Assembly (NCBI RefSeq): GCF_000426485.1
Contig: NZ_AUFL01000012.1
Location: 62,001 to 126,000, forward strand
Length of the DNA: 64,000 nt
Source of the DNA: Indolivaga capnocytophagoides DSM 22835
GTDB lineage: Bacteria > Bacteroidota > Bacteroidia > Bacteroidales > Dysgonomonadaceae
Reading direction: 5' to 3'
Shown piece after piece: positions 35,717-47,193 of the stretch. A program made the position numbers and the translations under genes. Every line of letters begins with the position of its first letter. Position 1 is the stretch's first letter. A model generated the notes under the pieces. It had not been told where the DNA came from, ran no database searches, and saw nothing but the letters and a program-made list of their open reading frames with translations.

Positions 35717-36211
35717 ATGAGAACAACTTTATTATTATTGTTATTCCTGTTTTTTTGCCCCATATTACTTTTATTCGCTCAGGATAAAATAAAGACGGAA
35801 ACAGGCGCTGCAACATACTACGCCCGAAGGTTTCACAATAAACCTACAGCCAGCGGTATCACCTACAGCAGAGACGATTTTGTCTGCGCTCATAAGAAAC
35901 ATCCGTTCGGCACACTTCTCAAGGTCAGAAATAAGGCAAACGACAAAATCGTGATCGTAAAGGTTATAGATCGAGGGCCGCATGCCAAGAACAGGGTGAT
36001 TGATTTATCATATGCGGCCGCAAGAGCCATCGATATGGTAAGACAAGGAGTTGTAGCTGTAGAAATCACCGAGTATATAAGGAAGGAACCTTACTTTAAA
36101 GTAATAAAAGGTTTGCAAATAGATACGTTGCTTACTCTAACCAGCACACGCAACATAAAACAACAACTGAAATACATATCCGAAATGCCTGCCTATAATC
36201 ATAATTTCTGA
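35717..36211 (+). CDS. RlpA-family septal lytic transglycosylase
   Basis: 164 residues. Signal peptide to about 21, then the double-psi beta-barrel: TGAATYYARRFHNKPTASG, the HPFGTLLKVRN block and VKVIDRGPHAKNRVIDLSY with catalytic Asp. RlpA cleaves naked glycan strands at the septum. No SPOR domain, so it is the short form. The gene is monocistronic. Confidence 0.9.
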   Translation: MRTTLLLLLFLFFCPILLLFAQDKIKTETGAATYYARRFHNKPTASGITYSRDDFVCAHKKHPFGTLLKVRNKANDKIVIVKVIDRGPHAKNRVIDLSYAAARAIDMVRQGVVAVEITEYIRKEPYFKVIKGLQIDTLLTLTSTRNIKQQLKYISEMPAYNHNF

Positions 36212-36442
36212 CAACATCCCGGTTTAATAATTTTTTTTTATTTCCGGAGCAAACTAAAAGTGTGATTAAAATGTTCAAGCATACGACTATTAAGATTGCA
36301 AACCTTTCTTTATTATACTGCTTCGAGAAGCATAACAATAAATTAAGGGTTGTTTTATGTAGTCACATTATATCTGCTTTTAATGACTTATCAAAGCAAT
36401 ATAAACATCTAAAACTTTAATACTCATTACTAAATAATAATT

Positions 36443-39370
36443 ATGGAACAAAAACACCATTACACGGGGTTGACCGATGCTCAAGTCAAGGAGAATCGCC
36501 AGAAATATGGCGAGAATATCCTGACACCACCCGAAAAAGAGCCCTTATGGAAATTATTCCTCGAAAAATTCGAAGATCCTATTATCCGTATCCTTCTTAT
36601 AGCAGCATTCATCTCATTGGGTATTGCTATAGTAAACCACGTTACAGGAAAAGGAGCCCACTACGAAGAAACAATTGGTGTATTTTGCGCTATTTTCTTA
36701 GCAACCGGTGTTGCATTCTGGTTTGAGCTGGATGCAAACAAAAAATTTGATGTATTAAATCAGGTCAATGACGACGATCTGATCATGGTTATAAGAAACA
36801 ACAATGTATGTCAGGTTTCGAAAAGAGAAATAGTTGTGGGCGACATCGTTCTACTCGAAACCGGAAATGAAGTTCCGGCAGACGGTGAACTGCTAGAAGC
36901 CGTGACCTTACAAATGGACGAGTCGACTCTGACCGGAGAACCAAGTATAGATAAAACCACTGATCCTAATGAGTTTGAAGAAGGTGTAACCTACCCTTCC
37001 AATTGGGTACTGAGAGGAACCAAAGTCATCAACGGACATGGCACAATGCAGGTTACTAAAGTCGGAGATGCTACCGAATTCGGTCAAGTAGCCGAAAAGG
37101 CTGCCGAAATGGTAGAAGGAGAAACTCCTCTAAACCGCCAGCTCGATTCTTTGGCTAAATTTATCGGAGTTATAGGTATGCTGCTTGCAGCACTTACATT
37201 CTCTGTCCTATTTATAAAAGATATATTCTTAGGAAGTAATGATTACACTCTAGGTCAATTAGGGCTGGTAGGTGCTGTCATTATAGGTGGTATTATCGCC
37301 TTATCTAAAGTATGGATGCCTATCCTTTACGACGCTTACGAACTGATGGGCAAAGACAAGTCGCTGCCCGAAAGTGTAGAAAACGGAGGATGGCTCAAAT
37401 GGATGGGATTAGGAGTATTGGCTTTTGTTGTATTAGCAGGTGTTGGCTTTGCTTTCGGTGTTAATCCGCTTCAGCCCGAATCGTGGGTATCACTTGAGAC
37501 CGCAGGACACATACTTCAATACTTTATGGTTGCCGTAACCCTTGTTGTGGTTGCTGTACCCGAAGGTCTCCCCATGAGTGTGACCCTGAGTTTAGCTCTA
37601 AGCATGAGACGTATGTTGAAGGCTAACAATCTGGTAAGAAAAATGCACGCCTGCGAAACGATGGGTGCTACAACTGTTATTTGTACAGATAAGACAGGAA
37701 CTCTTACTCAGAACCAGATGCAGGTTGCTCAAACCAATTTTTACGGACTGAATGAGCAATCATTGACAGATGATGATATCAGTAGAATGATCATCGAAAA
37801 CATTTCGACAAACTCTACCGCCTTCCTTGATTTTTCGGATGCTTCAAAAGCTAAGGCTTTAGGCAATCCTACCGAAGGAGCTTTGCTTCTTTGGCTGCAT
37901 GGCAAGAAAATTAATTATCTGGCTGAGAGGGAAGATACCAAAATAGTAGAACAATTACCATTTTCGACCGAGCGCAAATACATGGCTACCATAGTAGAGT
38001 CTAAAGCTTTGGGCGGAGGTAAAAAAATTGTATATATAAAGGGTGCTCCCGAAATAATACTTGCTAAATGTACACATATACAAACAGCGACAAAGAACGT
38101 TCCGAAAGAGGAAATGCAAAAACAAATAGAAGATCAGCTCCTTCAATACCAAAATCAAGCGATGCGTACTTTAGGCTTTGCTTATCAGGTTGTAGATGAG
38201 AATACTTCTATCGGTTCACTCGAAAGTAATATGATCCTGCAAGGTATTACAGCTATATCCGACCCTGTCAGAGAAGATGTGCCTGCTGCCGTAAACGACT
38301 GTTTGAATGCCGGCATCGGAGTAAAAATTGTCACGGGAGATACTTATGGCACAGCTCGCGAAATTGGACGCCAGATCGGTATATGGAAAGACGAAGAGGA
38401 TTCTGACCTGAATATCATAACAGGACCAGACTTCGAGGCTCTTTCCGACGAAGAAGCGCTGCAAAGGGTGCAAAAGCTAAAGATTATGTGCCGTGCGCGT
38501 CCAACCGACAAGCAACGACTGGTTTCTCTATTGAAACAGTCCGGAGAAATAGTTGCAGTAACCGGTGACGGAACAAACGATGCTCCGGCTCTTAATCACG
38601 CAGACGTTGGACTTTCTATGGGATCGGGAACATCGGTAGCCAAAGAAGCCAGCGATATCACTCTATTGGATGACTCGTTCAGCAGTATAGCAACAGCTGT
38701 GATGTGGGGACGTTCGCTGTATAAGAACATACAACGTTTTATTTTGTTCCAGTTAACGATTAATGTCGCCGCCTTATTGCTTGTCTTCTTAGGATCAATA
38801 TTCGGACACGACTTACCTCTGACTGTTACTCAAATGTTATGGGTAAATCTGATTATGGATACATTCGCCGCAGGAGCCTTGGCATCTCTACCTCCTAATC
38901 CGAATGTAATGAAAGAAAAGCCGAGAAAGAACACAGACTTCATCATTTCACCACCTATGCGGACAAACATCCTGTTTGTAGGATTATTATTTGTAGTTGT
39001 ACTGATGGGAATGCTGTTCTACTTCAATTCTCCGGCTCATCTTGATTCATTCTTCAGCCATATAGAAGGAGATAAATTCAGATACTTCCTATCCTACTTC
39101 TTTACAGTGTTTGTGATCCTTCAATTCTGGAACATGTTCAATGCTAAAGCATTCGGGACGGGAAAATCGGCTTTTGCCGGAATCAGACAAAGTCTCGGAT
39201 TTGTAGTTGTTTCAGGAATTATTCTTGTCGGACAAATACTGATTGTTACATTCGGAGGAGACGTTTTCCGCACCGTTCCTCTTGAAATAAGAGACTGGCT
39301 TATTATACTCGGATCAACATCGCTGGTATTATGGATCGGCGAATTAGTAAGGTTAATAAAGAAGAACTGA
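36443..39370 (+). CDS. Calcium-transporting P-type ATPase
   Basis: 975 residues. The actuator loop LTGEPS is near 162, the phosphorylation site CTDKTGTLT near 413 and the hinge GDGTNDAPAL near 708. About ten membrane helices are visible, and PEGLP lies in M4 before the phosphorylation site. The C-terminal transmembrane block is of the PMCA/SERCA type. An insert with two extra hydrophobic helices falls between about 270 and 350. It probably exports Ca2+, but Mn2+ cannot be excluded. No upstream repeat; terminator follows. Confidence 0.92.
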   Translation: MEQKHHYTGLTDAQVKENRQKYGENILTPPEKEPLWKLFLEKFEDPIIRILLIAAFISLGIAIVNHVTGKGAHYEETIGVFCAIFLATGVAFWFELDANKKFDVLNQVNDDDLIMVIRNNNVCQVSKREIVVGDIVLLETGNEVPADGELLEAVTLQMDESTLTGEPSIDKTTDPNEFEEGVTYPSNWVLRGTKVINGHGTMQVTKVGDATEFGQVAEKAAEMVEGETPLNRQLDSLAKFIGVIGMLLAALTFSVLFIKDIFLGSNDYTLGQLGLVGAVIIGGIIALSKVWMPILYDAYELMGKDKSLPESVENGGWLKWMGLGVLAFVVLAGVGFAFGVNPLQPESWVSLETAGHILQYFMVAVTLVVVAVPEGLPMSVTLSLALSMRRMLKANNLVRKMHACETMGATTVICTDKTGTLTQNQMQVAQTNFYGLNEQSLTDDDISRMIIENISTNSTAFLDFSDASKAKALGNPTEGALLLWLHGKKINYLAEREDTKIVEQLPFSTERKYMATIVESKALGGGKKIVYIKGAPEIILAKCTHIQTATKNVPKEEMQKQIEDQLLQYQNQAMRTLGFAYQVVDENTSIGSLESNMILQGITAISDPVREDVPAAVNDCLNAGIGVKIVTGDTYGTAREIGRQIGIWKDEEDSDLNIITGPDFEALSDEEALQRVQKLKIMCRARPTDKQRLVSLLKQSGEIVAVTGDGTNDAPALNHADVGLSMGSGTSVAKEASDITLLDDSFSSIATAVMWGRSLYKNIQRFILFQLTINVAALLLVFLGSIFGHDLPLTVTQMLWVNLIMDTFAAGALASLPPNPNVMKEKPRKNTDFIISPPMRTNILFVGLLFVVVLMGMLFYFNSPAHLDSFFSHIEGDKFRYFLSYFFTVFVILQFWNMFNAKAFGTGKSAFAGIRQSLGFVVVSGIILVGQILIVTFGGDVFRTVPLEIRDWLIILGSTSLVLWIGELVRLIKKN

Positions 39371-39398
39371 TAATTATATAAATACAACAATAAAGAAA

Positions 39399-39428
39399 AA
39401 GAGTGGGCATACGCCTACTCTTTTTTTT
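39399..39428 (+). terminator. Terminator after the P-ATPase
   Basis: AAGAGTGGGC pairs with GCCTACTCTT around ATAC (one G-U pair), followed by a run of eight T. Confidence 0.8.
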
Positions 39429-39577
39429 GTCCACACCATCAACACCAAAACCCCACTCCCGAAATCAAATAGATTTATTTTTTCGGTTTTTAAAAGATAT
39501 TTGATTCCATAATTAAAAAATATGATCTTTTTGATAATTTTTCTCTCGAAAAAATTTTTTATTAAAATCAAAAAATA

Positions 39578-39585
39578 TATTTTTG
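39578..39585 (+). promoter_or_regulatory. Promoter of the TorF-like gene
   Basis: TATTTTTG, a TAnnTTTG match, 93 bases before the ATG. Confidence 0.45.
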
Positions 39586-39678
39586 CATCATATAACGTCT
39601 TTTTGTTATTAAAATATAATTTATACGATCACAATATTCAATAAAAATCAATATTAACATCTTTAAACATAAAAAAGT

Positions 39679-40413
39679 ATGAAAAACAGAAAGACAGTTT
39701 TAGGTTTAATTATCCTTTTCGTCACGTCAATGGGGCAAATTTCAGCACAGTCAGAATCAGCAGTAGATATCAATCTATCCGGAGATTTGGTTAGTAGTTA
39801 CGTATGGCGTGGATTTAAACAAGCAGGAGCAAGTGTTCAGCCTGCGTTATCGGTATCGGCAAAAGGTTTTACTTTAGGTGCATGGGGATCAACAGACATT
39901 GCAGGTAAAGGCAATAAAGAAGTCGATTTTTATGCTTCTTACGCAACATCAGGGCTTGCTTTTACGGTGACTGATTACTGGTGGGATGGCGAAGATGCTC
40001 ACAGATATTTCAGCAGCCCGAAAAACACAGAAGAAACCAGCTACATCGGACATTCTCTGGAAACAAGTTTAGCTTATACTTTCCCCGAATCATTCCCCTT
40101 AACTGTCGCATGGAATACATTTGTATTAGGACAAGGTAATAAGAAAGCAAACGGCGATAACTCTTTCTCTACTTACGTAGAACTATCGTATCCTTTCTCT
40201 GTAAAAGAAGTTGATTTTAAAATTGGAACAGGTTTCACCCCATGGGAAAGCGCAATGTACGGAACCGACAAATTCAAATTCACTTCGATACATCTGGGAG
40301 CGTCGAAGACTGTAAAGATCAACGATTCATTCAGCATCCCGGTATTTGCGAATATTATAGCGAATCCAGCACAAGAGGATATCCATTTTGTATTCGGAAT
40401 AACTATCAAATAA
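39679..40413 (+). CDS. Exported beta-barrel-like protein (TorF/Gcw-type)
   Basis: 244 residues. Signal peptide ending ISAQ at about 23, then alternating hydrophobic strands (LVSSYVWRGFKQAGASVQPA, TLGAWGSTDIAG, ending HFVFGITIK with a terminal hydrophobic strand). The start VDINLSGDLVSSYVWRGF is characteristic of the TorF-like outer-membrane family. Function is not known. The stop coincides with the palindrome R2. Confidence 0.7.
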   Translation: MKNRKTVLGLIILFVTSMGQISAQSESAVDINLSGDLVSSYVWRGFKQAGASVQPALSVSAKGFTLGAWGSTDIAGKGNKEVDFYASYATSGLAFTVTDYWWDGEDAHRYFSSPKNTEETSYIGHSLETSLAYTFPESFPLTVAWNTFVLGQGNKKANGDNSFSTYVELSYPFSVKEVDFKIGTGFTPWESAMYGTDKFKFTSIHLGASKTVKINDSFSIPVFANIIANPAQEDIHFVFGITIK

Positions 40414-40503
40414 GGTCACAGACCTTTTTGTAGACTTTACAAGTATAAAAATGAATGCAGCTTATCACTTTAAAATACGTCATTAAATACTTTCGGTCAC
40501 TTA
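40412..40503 (-). repeat. Dispersed 5'-palindrome element, copy R2
   Basis: AAGGTCACAGACCTT at 40412-40426 begins on the last base of the preceding stop codon. The full body follows, ending GTCATTAAATACTTTCGG near 40490. On the minus strand TATACTTG is at the -7 position, but the gene side here is glnK on the other strand, as for R1 and hisS. Confidence 0.7.
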
Positions 40504-40546
40504 ATTCGGTCAGTAAAATTTCATAAACATAATTAATATAAACCAT

Positions 40547-40900
40547 ATGAAAAAAATCGAAGCTATTATCCGCAAATCTAAATTCAACGAAGTACGCAAG
40601 GCTTTGCATGAAGCTGATATCGACTTTCTGTCGTGGTGGGATGTCAAAGGGCAGGGAGATGCGAAACAAGGACTCATATTCCGTGGTATCGCATATGATA
40701 TTAATGCAATAGACCGCATTTACATTTCATTTGTTGTGAGAAGCATTAATCTCGAAAAATCAATTGATGCTATACTAAAATCAGCTTATACTGGTGAAAG
40801 CGGAGACGGTAGAATATTTGTATCGTCAATAGAACAATCAATCCGTATCCGTACAGGTGATCACGGAGATGATTCTCTTTATAACAAAGAAGGAGAATAA
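40547..40900 (+). CDS. glnK: PII-type nitrogen regulator (GlnK-like)
   Basis: 117 residues. The PII fold is clear at MKKIEAIIRKSKFNEVRKAL and the TGESGDGRIFV and SIRIRTGD blocks. The T-loop differs: where E. coli GlnK has LYRG with uridylylatable Tyr51, this has IFRG, with one residue deleted before it. It binds ATP and 2-oxoglutarate and blocks the ammonium channel. It lies 85 bases upstream of amt, the usual pair. Confidence 0.92.
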   Translation: MKKIEAIIRKSKFNEVRKALHEADIDFLSWWDVKGQGDAKQGLIFRGIAYDINAIDRIYISFVVRSINLEKSIDAILKSAYTGESGDGRIFVSSIEQSIRIRTGDHGDDSLYNKEGE

Positions 40901-40938
40901 ATACAGGTTATCAAAAACATATCGATTTACATAATAAA

Positions 40939-40953
40939 AAGGTCTTGAGACCA
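40939..40953 (+). repeat. 5'-UTR palindrome before amt, copy R12
   Basis: AAGGTCTTGAGACCA, with the perfect arms GGTCT and AGACC around TG, 32 bases before the amt ATG. Confidence 0.5.
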
Positions 40954-40985
40954 TATTACAAAAAATATCAAAGATTAACTGGATT

Positions 40986-42344
40986 ATGAAAAAAAGATTG
41001 GCAAAATATGTAGCTTTAGCCGGACTACTGTTAGCTTCGCCGGCATTAATGGCTCAGGAGATTGTAGCGGAAGTAGCAACAACCCCGACTCTGAACGCCG
41101 GTAATACTGCATGGATCATTGTTGCTACAGTATTGGTACTGATGATGACAATACCGGGGCTGGCATTTTTTTATGGAGGGCTTGTTCGTCAAAAAAACGT
41201 TCTGAGCATAATGATGCAATGCCTTATACTGACAGCAGTTATCACAATTGAATGGGTTATTATCGGATACAGCTGGGTATTCGGAACAGGATTTATGGAA
41301 AGCGGAAGTTCTCTCGGTGCCGTAATCGGAGGCTTCGATAAAATATTTTTCAACGGAATTACTTTAGATACTCTTACCGCAGGTGACATACCCGAACTAT
41401 TGTTCGCCATGTTTCAGTGTATGTTTGCGGTTATTACTCCTGCTTTGATCATAGGTGCATTTGCCGAAAGAATCAAATTCTCAGGATTCTTATTATTCTC
41501 GGTACTTTGGGCTTTATTCATCTACAACCCTATGGCTCACTGGGTATGGGGTGGCGGCTGGATGCAGCAAATGGGTGCCATCGACTTTGCGGGAGGTACA
41601 GTAGTACACATTAACGCAGGGATATCGGCCTTAGTTATGGCTATTATGATTGGACGTCGTAAAGGATACCGTACAACAGGACATCCTGTTACTCCTCACA
41701 ACATTCCATTTGTAGTGATCGGGACTGCCCTACTTTGGTTAGGATGGATAGGATTCAATGCCGGCAGCGGATTAGCAGCCGACGGATTAGCAGCCAATGC
41801 CCTGTTGGTAACACATTTTGCAACTGCTGTTGCTGCCAGCACATGGATGGCTCTTGAATGGATCATCAACAAAAAACCAACCGTAGTGGGTATTTGTACA
41901 GGGGCTGTAGCCGGATTGGTAGCAATCACTCCCGCTGCCGGAACTGTAGATGTATTCGGAGCATTCTTTATCGGATTAATCGCTTCTACTATCTGTTATA
42001 TAATGGTAGCTTATGTAAAACCAAAACTTAAATACGATGATTCACTCGATGCATTCGGTGTACACGGTATAGGTGGTCTTGTAGGAGCTATTCTTACCGG
42101 AGTATTCGCTACTCAAATCATCACAGGAGCTGAAGGTGTACAAGGTGCTTTATTCGGAGATTGGCATCAGCTTTGGGTACAAATAGTAGCCAGTGCAGCC
42201 ACTATCGCATACAGCGCAATCGGTACAGCTATTTTGTTCTTTATCGTAAATAAGACTGTCGGATTAAAAGTTACTAAAGAAGAAGAATCAATCGGTCTTG
42301 ATATTTCACAACATGGTGAAATCGCTTACAGCGAAGACGAATAA
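40986..42344 (+). CDS. amt: Ammonium transporter
   Basis: 452 residues, starting with a signal-peptide-like segment ending LMAQ. Eleven membrane helices follow. Pore features are IPGLAFFYGGLVRQKNVLS and AHWVWGGGWMQQMGAIDFAGG, with the twin-His site (GTVVHINAG and DAFGVHGIGG). It conducts NH3/NH4+. The C-terminal tail is acidic (EEESIGLDIS), where GlnK docks. It follows glnK. A terminator is about 80 bases downstream. Confidence 0.95.
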   Translation: MKKRLAKYVALAGLLLASPALMAQEIVAEVATTPTLNAGNTAWIIVATVLVLMMTIPGLAFFYGGLVRQKNVLSIMMQCLILTAVITIEWVIIGYSWVFGTGFMESGSSLGAVIGGFDKIFFNGITLDTLTAGDIPELLFAMFQCMFAVITPALIIGAFAERIKFSGFLLFSVLWALFIYNPMAHWVWGGGWMQQMGAIDFAGGTVVHINAGISALVMAIMIGRRKGYRTTGHPVTPHNIPFVVIGTALLWLGWIGFNAGSGLAADGLAANALLVTHFATAVAASTWMALEWIINKKPTVVGICTGAVAGLVAITPAAGTVDVFGAFFIGLIASTICYIMVAYVKPKLKYDDSLDAFGVHGIGGLVGAILTGVFATQIITGAEGVQGALFGDWHQLWVQIVASAATIAYSAIGTAILFFIVNKTVGLKVTKEEESIGLDISQHGEIAYSEDE

Positions 42345-42425
42345 TGAGGTTATCAACCTTATTTTATTAACTTGACAATATATTTTCTAATTGTTAATAT
42401 AGCGAATCGTAGTTAATCAGCTGAA

Positions 42426-42450
42426 GCGGCATACAGTGATTGTATGCTGC
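42426..42450 (+). terminator. Terminator after amt
   Basis: GCGGCATACA pairs with TGTATGCTGC, then TTTTCTTG. It lies about 80 bases after the amt stop, just before the cassette C promoter. Confidence 0.7.
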
Positions 42451-42454
42451 TTTT

Positions 42455-42484
42455 CTTGTTTATTAAAATATTTTCATATATCTG
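42455..42484 (+). promoter_or_regulatory. Cassette C promoter, -33/-7
   Basis: CTTG at 42455-42458, an 18-base spacer, and TATATCTG at 42477-42484, which is one mismatch from TAnnTTTG. The following GCCACCATAAACAATTCATC is the same as in cassette B. Confidence 0.55.
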
Positions 42485-42504
42485 CCACCATAAACAATTC
42501 ATCC

Positions 42505-42654
<150 letters not shown>

Positions 42655-42908
42655 TAACCAAACAAAAAACTATATTGTGTCAAAATGACGAAGCATTTTT
42701 TTATGCTTTGAGTTTTGTTGTATACATACCTCAGCTAATATATACATTATCAAAAGTAAACCGACAGAATAAAGCGTGCACAGCAGTTTTGTTGTCGTTC
42801 TGAATCTGCTCTTGGCATACACCTGTCAACAGTCTCATTAATAATATAAACGTCAGAAAATCGATAAAGACAGCAGCAATCGTGTCTATGCCGTTTTCAC
42901 TGCCAGTC
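42655..42908 (+). pseudogene. Cassette C leader remnant with deletion
   Basis: Leader sequence closely matching cassette B through CTGCTCTTGGCATACACCTG near 42807-42826, then divergence. The terminator hairpin seen in A and B is missing. Confidence 0.6.
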
Positions 42909-43045
42909 AGTTGAATTATTATATCACTTATTGCGATCCTTGTTTTACGGTAACCGGAATGGGTAATGCAGGTGTGATGAGCTATACAGTAAACAGTCTT
43001 CCGGACTACAATGCGTATATGAATATTGTATTTTCCGTAAGATAA
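42909..43045 (+). pseudogene. 3' remnant of an IGINT-family gene, cassette C
   Basis: About 45 codons with no start, ending QLNYYITYCDPCFTVTG...SYTVNSLPDYNAYMNIVFSVR and TAA. It is nearly identical to the last residues of the cassette B protein ending at 47194. The middle of the cassette, including both larger genes, is deleted. Confidence 0.8.
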
Positions 43046-43063
43046 TCAATAATCAAAAGGTGT

Positions 43064-43104
43064 AAATGCAGGCAGATAAGAATCTATCTTACCTGTCCGC
43101 ATTT
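43064..43104 (+). terminator. Terminator of cassette C remnant
   Basis: Imperfect hairpin (AAATGC...GATAAGA paired with TCTTACCTGTCCGCATTT) then T-rich, closely like the hairpin after cassette B at 47135-47175. Confidence 0.5.
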
Positions 43105-43157
43105 TTTGACAATTTTATCTATACTAAATAAAGCAAATAAAAACAGTCTTTTTTTCA

Positions 43158-43165
43158 TACCTTTG
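43158..43165 (+). promoter_or_regulatory. proS promoter, -7 element
   Basis: TACCTTTG, 40 bases before the ATG. Confidence 0.6.
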
Positions 43166-43205
43166 CACCCATCGATCAAGTAGCAAAGAATAGTATAATA
43201 AAAAT

Positions 43206-44687
43206 ATGGCAAAAGAGCTAAAAGAACTGACTAAACGCAGTGACGATTACAGCCAATGGTATCTCGATGTAGTACTAAAAGCTGATTTGGCGGAGAATTC
43301 TGCTGTTAGAGGTTGTATGGTAATAAAACCATACGGGTATGCAATCTGGGAAAAAGTACAACGTCAATTGGATGACATGTTCAAAGAAACCGGACATATT
43401 AATGCATATTTTCCGTTATTCATTCCCAAATCATTTTTGAGTAAAGAAGCCGACCACGTAGAAGGTTTTGCTAAAGAATGTGCAGTAGTAACCCACTATC
43501 GCCTAAAAAACGATCCTGATGGAAAAGGAGTGGTTGTTGACCCCGAAGCAAAACTCGAAGAAGAGCTTATAGTGCGTCCAACTTCCGAAACCATTATATG
43601 GAACACTTATCGTGGCTGGATTCAATCATATCGGGACCTACCTATACTTTGCAATCAATGGGCTAATGTGGTTCGCTGGGAAATGCGCACCCGTCTGTTC
43701 CTTCGTACAGCCGAATTTCTTTGGCAGGAAGGACATACCGCACATGCAACTAAAGAAGAAGCAGAGATAGAATCGCGCAAAATGCTGGATGTATATGCCG
43801 AATTTGCTGAAAAATACATGGCTCTGCCTGTAATAAAAGGGGTTAAATCTGCTAATGAACGTTTTGCCGGAGCTGTTGAAACATATACGATCGAAGCAAT
43901 GATGCAAGATGGTAAAGCCTTACAATCTGGAACATCTCACTTCTTAGGTCAGAATTTTGCCAAAGCTTTTGATGTTAAGTTTACAGACAAAGACGGTAAG
44001 CAAGATTATGTGTGGGCTACTTCATGGGGGGTATCTACTCGTTTGATTGGAGCTTTAATAATGGCTCACTCTGATGATAACGGCTTAGTGCTTCCTCCAA
44101 AACTAGCACCTTATCAAGTTGTTATAGTACCAATATACCGCAGTGAAGAACAATTATCCGAGATCAATAAAAAAGTCGAAGGTATAATTTCATCTCTTAA
44201 AGCTTTGGGGATATCGGTTAAATACGATAATGCTGATAATAAAAAACCGGGATGGAAATTCTCTGAATACGAATTGAAGGGAGTTCCGGTTCGTTTGGCA
44301 ATGGGTGGACGTGATCTCGAGAACAACACTATAGAAGTTGCCCGTCGTGATACTTTGACCAAAGAGACTGTTTCATGTGATAATCTTGATACATATATCA
44401 AGGATCTATTGGATGAAATACAAGAGAACATATACCAAAAAGCACTCAATACCCGAACATCAAAAACTATCTCGGTCGAAACTTACGAAGAATTCAAAGA
44501 GAAGATTGAAACAGGAGTATTCATCATGGCTCATTGGGATGGTACATCCGAAACAGAAGAGAAGATCAAAGCAGAAACCAAAGCAACTATACGCTGTATT
44601 CCTCTGGATGGAGACAAGACTCCCGGAAAATGTATGGTTACAGGGCAGCCATCCACTCAGCGAGTTGTATTTGCTAAGGCGTATTAA
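43206..44687 (+). CDS. proS: Prolyl-tRNA synthetase, eukaryote/archaea-like type
   Basis: 493 residues, lacking the large insertion of bacterial-type ProS, and with the archaeal/eukaryotic C-terminal zinc-type extension. Motif 1 [20 protein letters not shown], motif 2 [16 protein letters not shown] and motif 3 [10 protein letters not shown] are visible. Charges tRNA-Pro. This ProS type is the norm for Bacteroidales. Convergent with groEL, sharing a terminator. Confidence 0.95.
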   Translation: MAKELKELTKRSDDYSQWYLDVVLKADLAENSAVRGCMVIKPYGYAIWEKVQRQLDDMFKETGHINAYFPLFIPKSFLSKEADHVEGFAKECAVVTHYRLKNDPDGKGVVVDPEAKLEEELIVRPTSETIIWNTYRGWIQSYRDLPILCNQWANVVRWEMRTRLFLRTAEFLWQEGHTAHATKEEAEIESRKMLDVYAEFAEKYMALPVIKGVKSANERFAGAVETYTIEAMMQDGKALQSGTSHFLGQNFAKAFDVKFTDKDGKQDYVWATSWGVSTRLIGALIMAHSDDNGLVLPPKLAPYQVVIVPIYRSEEQLSEINKKVEGIISSLKALGISVKYDNADNKKPGWKFSEYELKGVPVRLAMGGRDLENNTIEVARRDTLTKETVSCDNLDTYIKDLLDEIQENIYQKALNTRTSKTISVETYEEFKEKIETGVFIMAHWDGTSETEEKIKAETKATIRCIPLDGDKTPGKCMVTGQPSTQRVVFAKAY

Positions 44688-44724
44688 GATATCAGGACTT
44701 TTTAGGTTCACATACAGATAATAC

Positions 44725-44754
44725 AAAAGCCGTTTTCTTCCGAAAACGGCTTTT
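44725..44754. terminator. Bidirectional terminator, proS/groEL
   Basis: AAAAGCCGTTTTC and GAAAACGGCTTTT form a 13-pair stem around TTCC, between two convergent genes. Confidence 0.9.
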
Positions 44755-44777
44755 TATATATAAGATGATGCAATTTA

Positions 44778-46457
<1,680 letters not shown>

Positions 46458-46476
46458 TTATAAAAAGGCCTGAACC

Positions 46477-46746
46477 TTAAATAATAGCAAGAACGTCTGA
46501 CTGACGCATAATTAAGTAGTTTTCACCATCCAATTCGATTTCTGTACCTGCATATTTTCCATAAAGTACATTATCGCCTGCTTTCAATACCATCTCTTCG
46601 TCTTTAGTACCGTTACCAACAGCGATTACACTACCTTTCAAAGGTTTTTCCTTAGCTGTATCCGGAATAATAATTCCACCTACAGTTTTTTCTTCGGCTG
46701 CAGCCGGCTTAATAAGCACTCTGTCTGCTAATGGTTTAATACTCAT
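46477..46746 (-). CDS. groES: Co-chaperonin GroES
   Basis: 89 residues. [30 protein letters not shown] mobile loop and [20 protein letters not shown] are canonical. Caps GroEL. First gene of the pair; a sigma-54-like element lies about 60 bases upstream. Confidence 0.98.
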   Translation of the reverse strand: MSIKPLADRVLIKPAAAEEKTVGGIIIPDTAKEKPLKGSVIAVGNGTKDEEMVLKAGDNVLYGKYAGTEIELDGENYLIMRQSDVLAII

Positions 46747-46804
46747 GATTCTTAAATGTTTATATTATTGTTAAATTTTAGTTTTAAAATTCTATTTTCG
46801 TTAA

Positions 46805-46821
46805 TGCGAAATCTGTGCCAA
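46805..46821 (-). promoter_or_regulatory. Sigma-54-like promoter upstream of groES
   Basis: On the minus strand TTGGCACAGATTTCGCA fits the -24/-12 pattern (TGGCAC, five bases, then TCGCA against TTGCA) with one mismatch, at a distance suitable for groES. Confidence 0.4.
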
Positions 46822-46901
46822 AAACTAAATCTGACAAGATGGCAGAAATCCATTATTCTCAATTTTGCCTTTTGATGAAACCAGTCTGTTACTCGAGTAA
46901 A

Positions 46902-47120
46902 GAAAAGGTTACAAAGGTTACAACCTTAATGCTCGGTCAATGGTCTTCAATTCGAAGTTATTATATTCGCTGTTAATTATTAATTCCATTTATATCAAAA
47001 GGTAACAAAAGTTACAGTCAAATTACACTTTTTCAGATGAAACCTTTTATCTTCTCTCTGATTTCTTACAGCCATTTAAGTAACCATCTCTGTATAGATA
47101 AATAAAATAGAAGGAGCTAT
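46902..47120 (+). repeat. GGTTAC dispersed repeat, copy 2
   Basis: AAAAGGTTACAAAGGTTAC near 46903, a second unit AAAAGGTAACAAAAGTTAC near 46999, then GTATAGATAAATAAAAT and AGAAGGAGCT. Shares order and content with copies 1 and 3. Confidence 0.6.
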
Positions 47121-47134
47121 CCCCTCAGATGAGA

Positions 47135-47175
47135 AAATGCGGACAGATAAGAATCTCTCTTACCTGCCCGCATTT
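47135..47175 (-). terminator. Terminator after cassette B
   Basis: AAATGCGG-CAG-TAAGA pairs with TCTTA-CTG-CCGCATTT around ATCTC, with T-rich sequence on the minus strand. It starts 18 bases after the stop of the last gene. Confidence 0.75.
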
Positions 47176-47193
47176 ACTTTTTTCGATCATTGA

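Larger units (their letters stand above)
39371..39678. other. Intergenic region after the P-ATPase
   Basis: Holds a terminator for the ATPase (39399-39428), then AT-rich DNA with a candidate -7 element at 39578-39585 for the next gene. Nothing else is seen. Confidence 0.55.
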
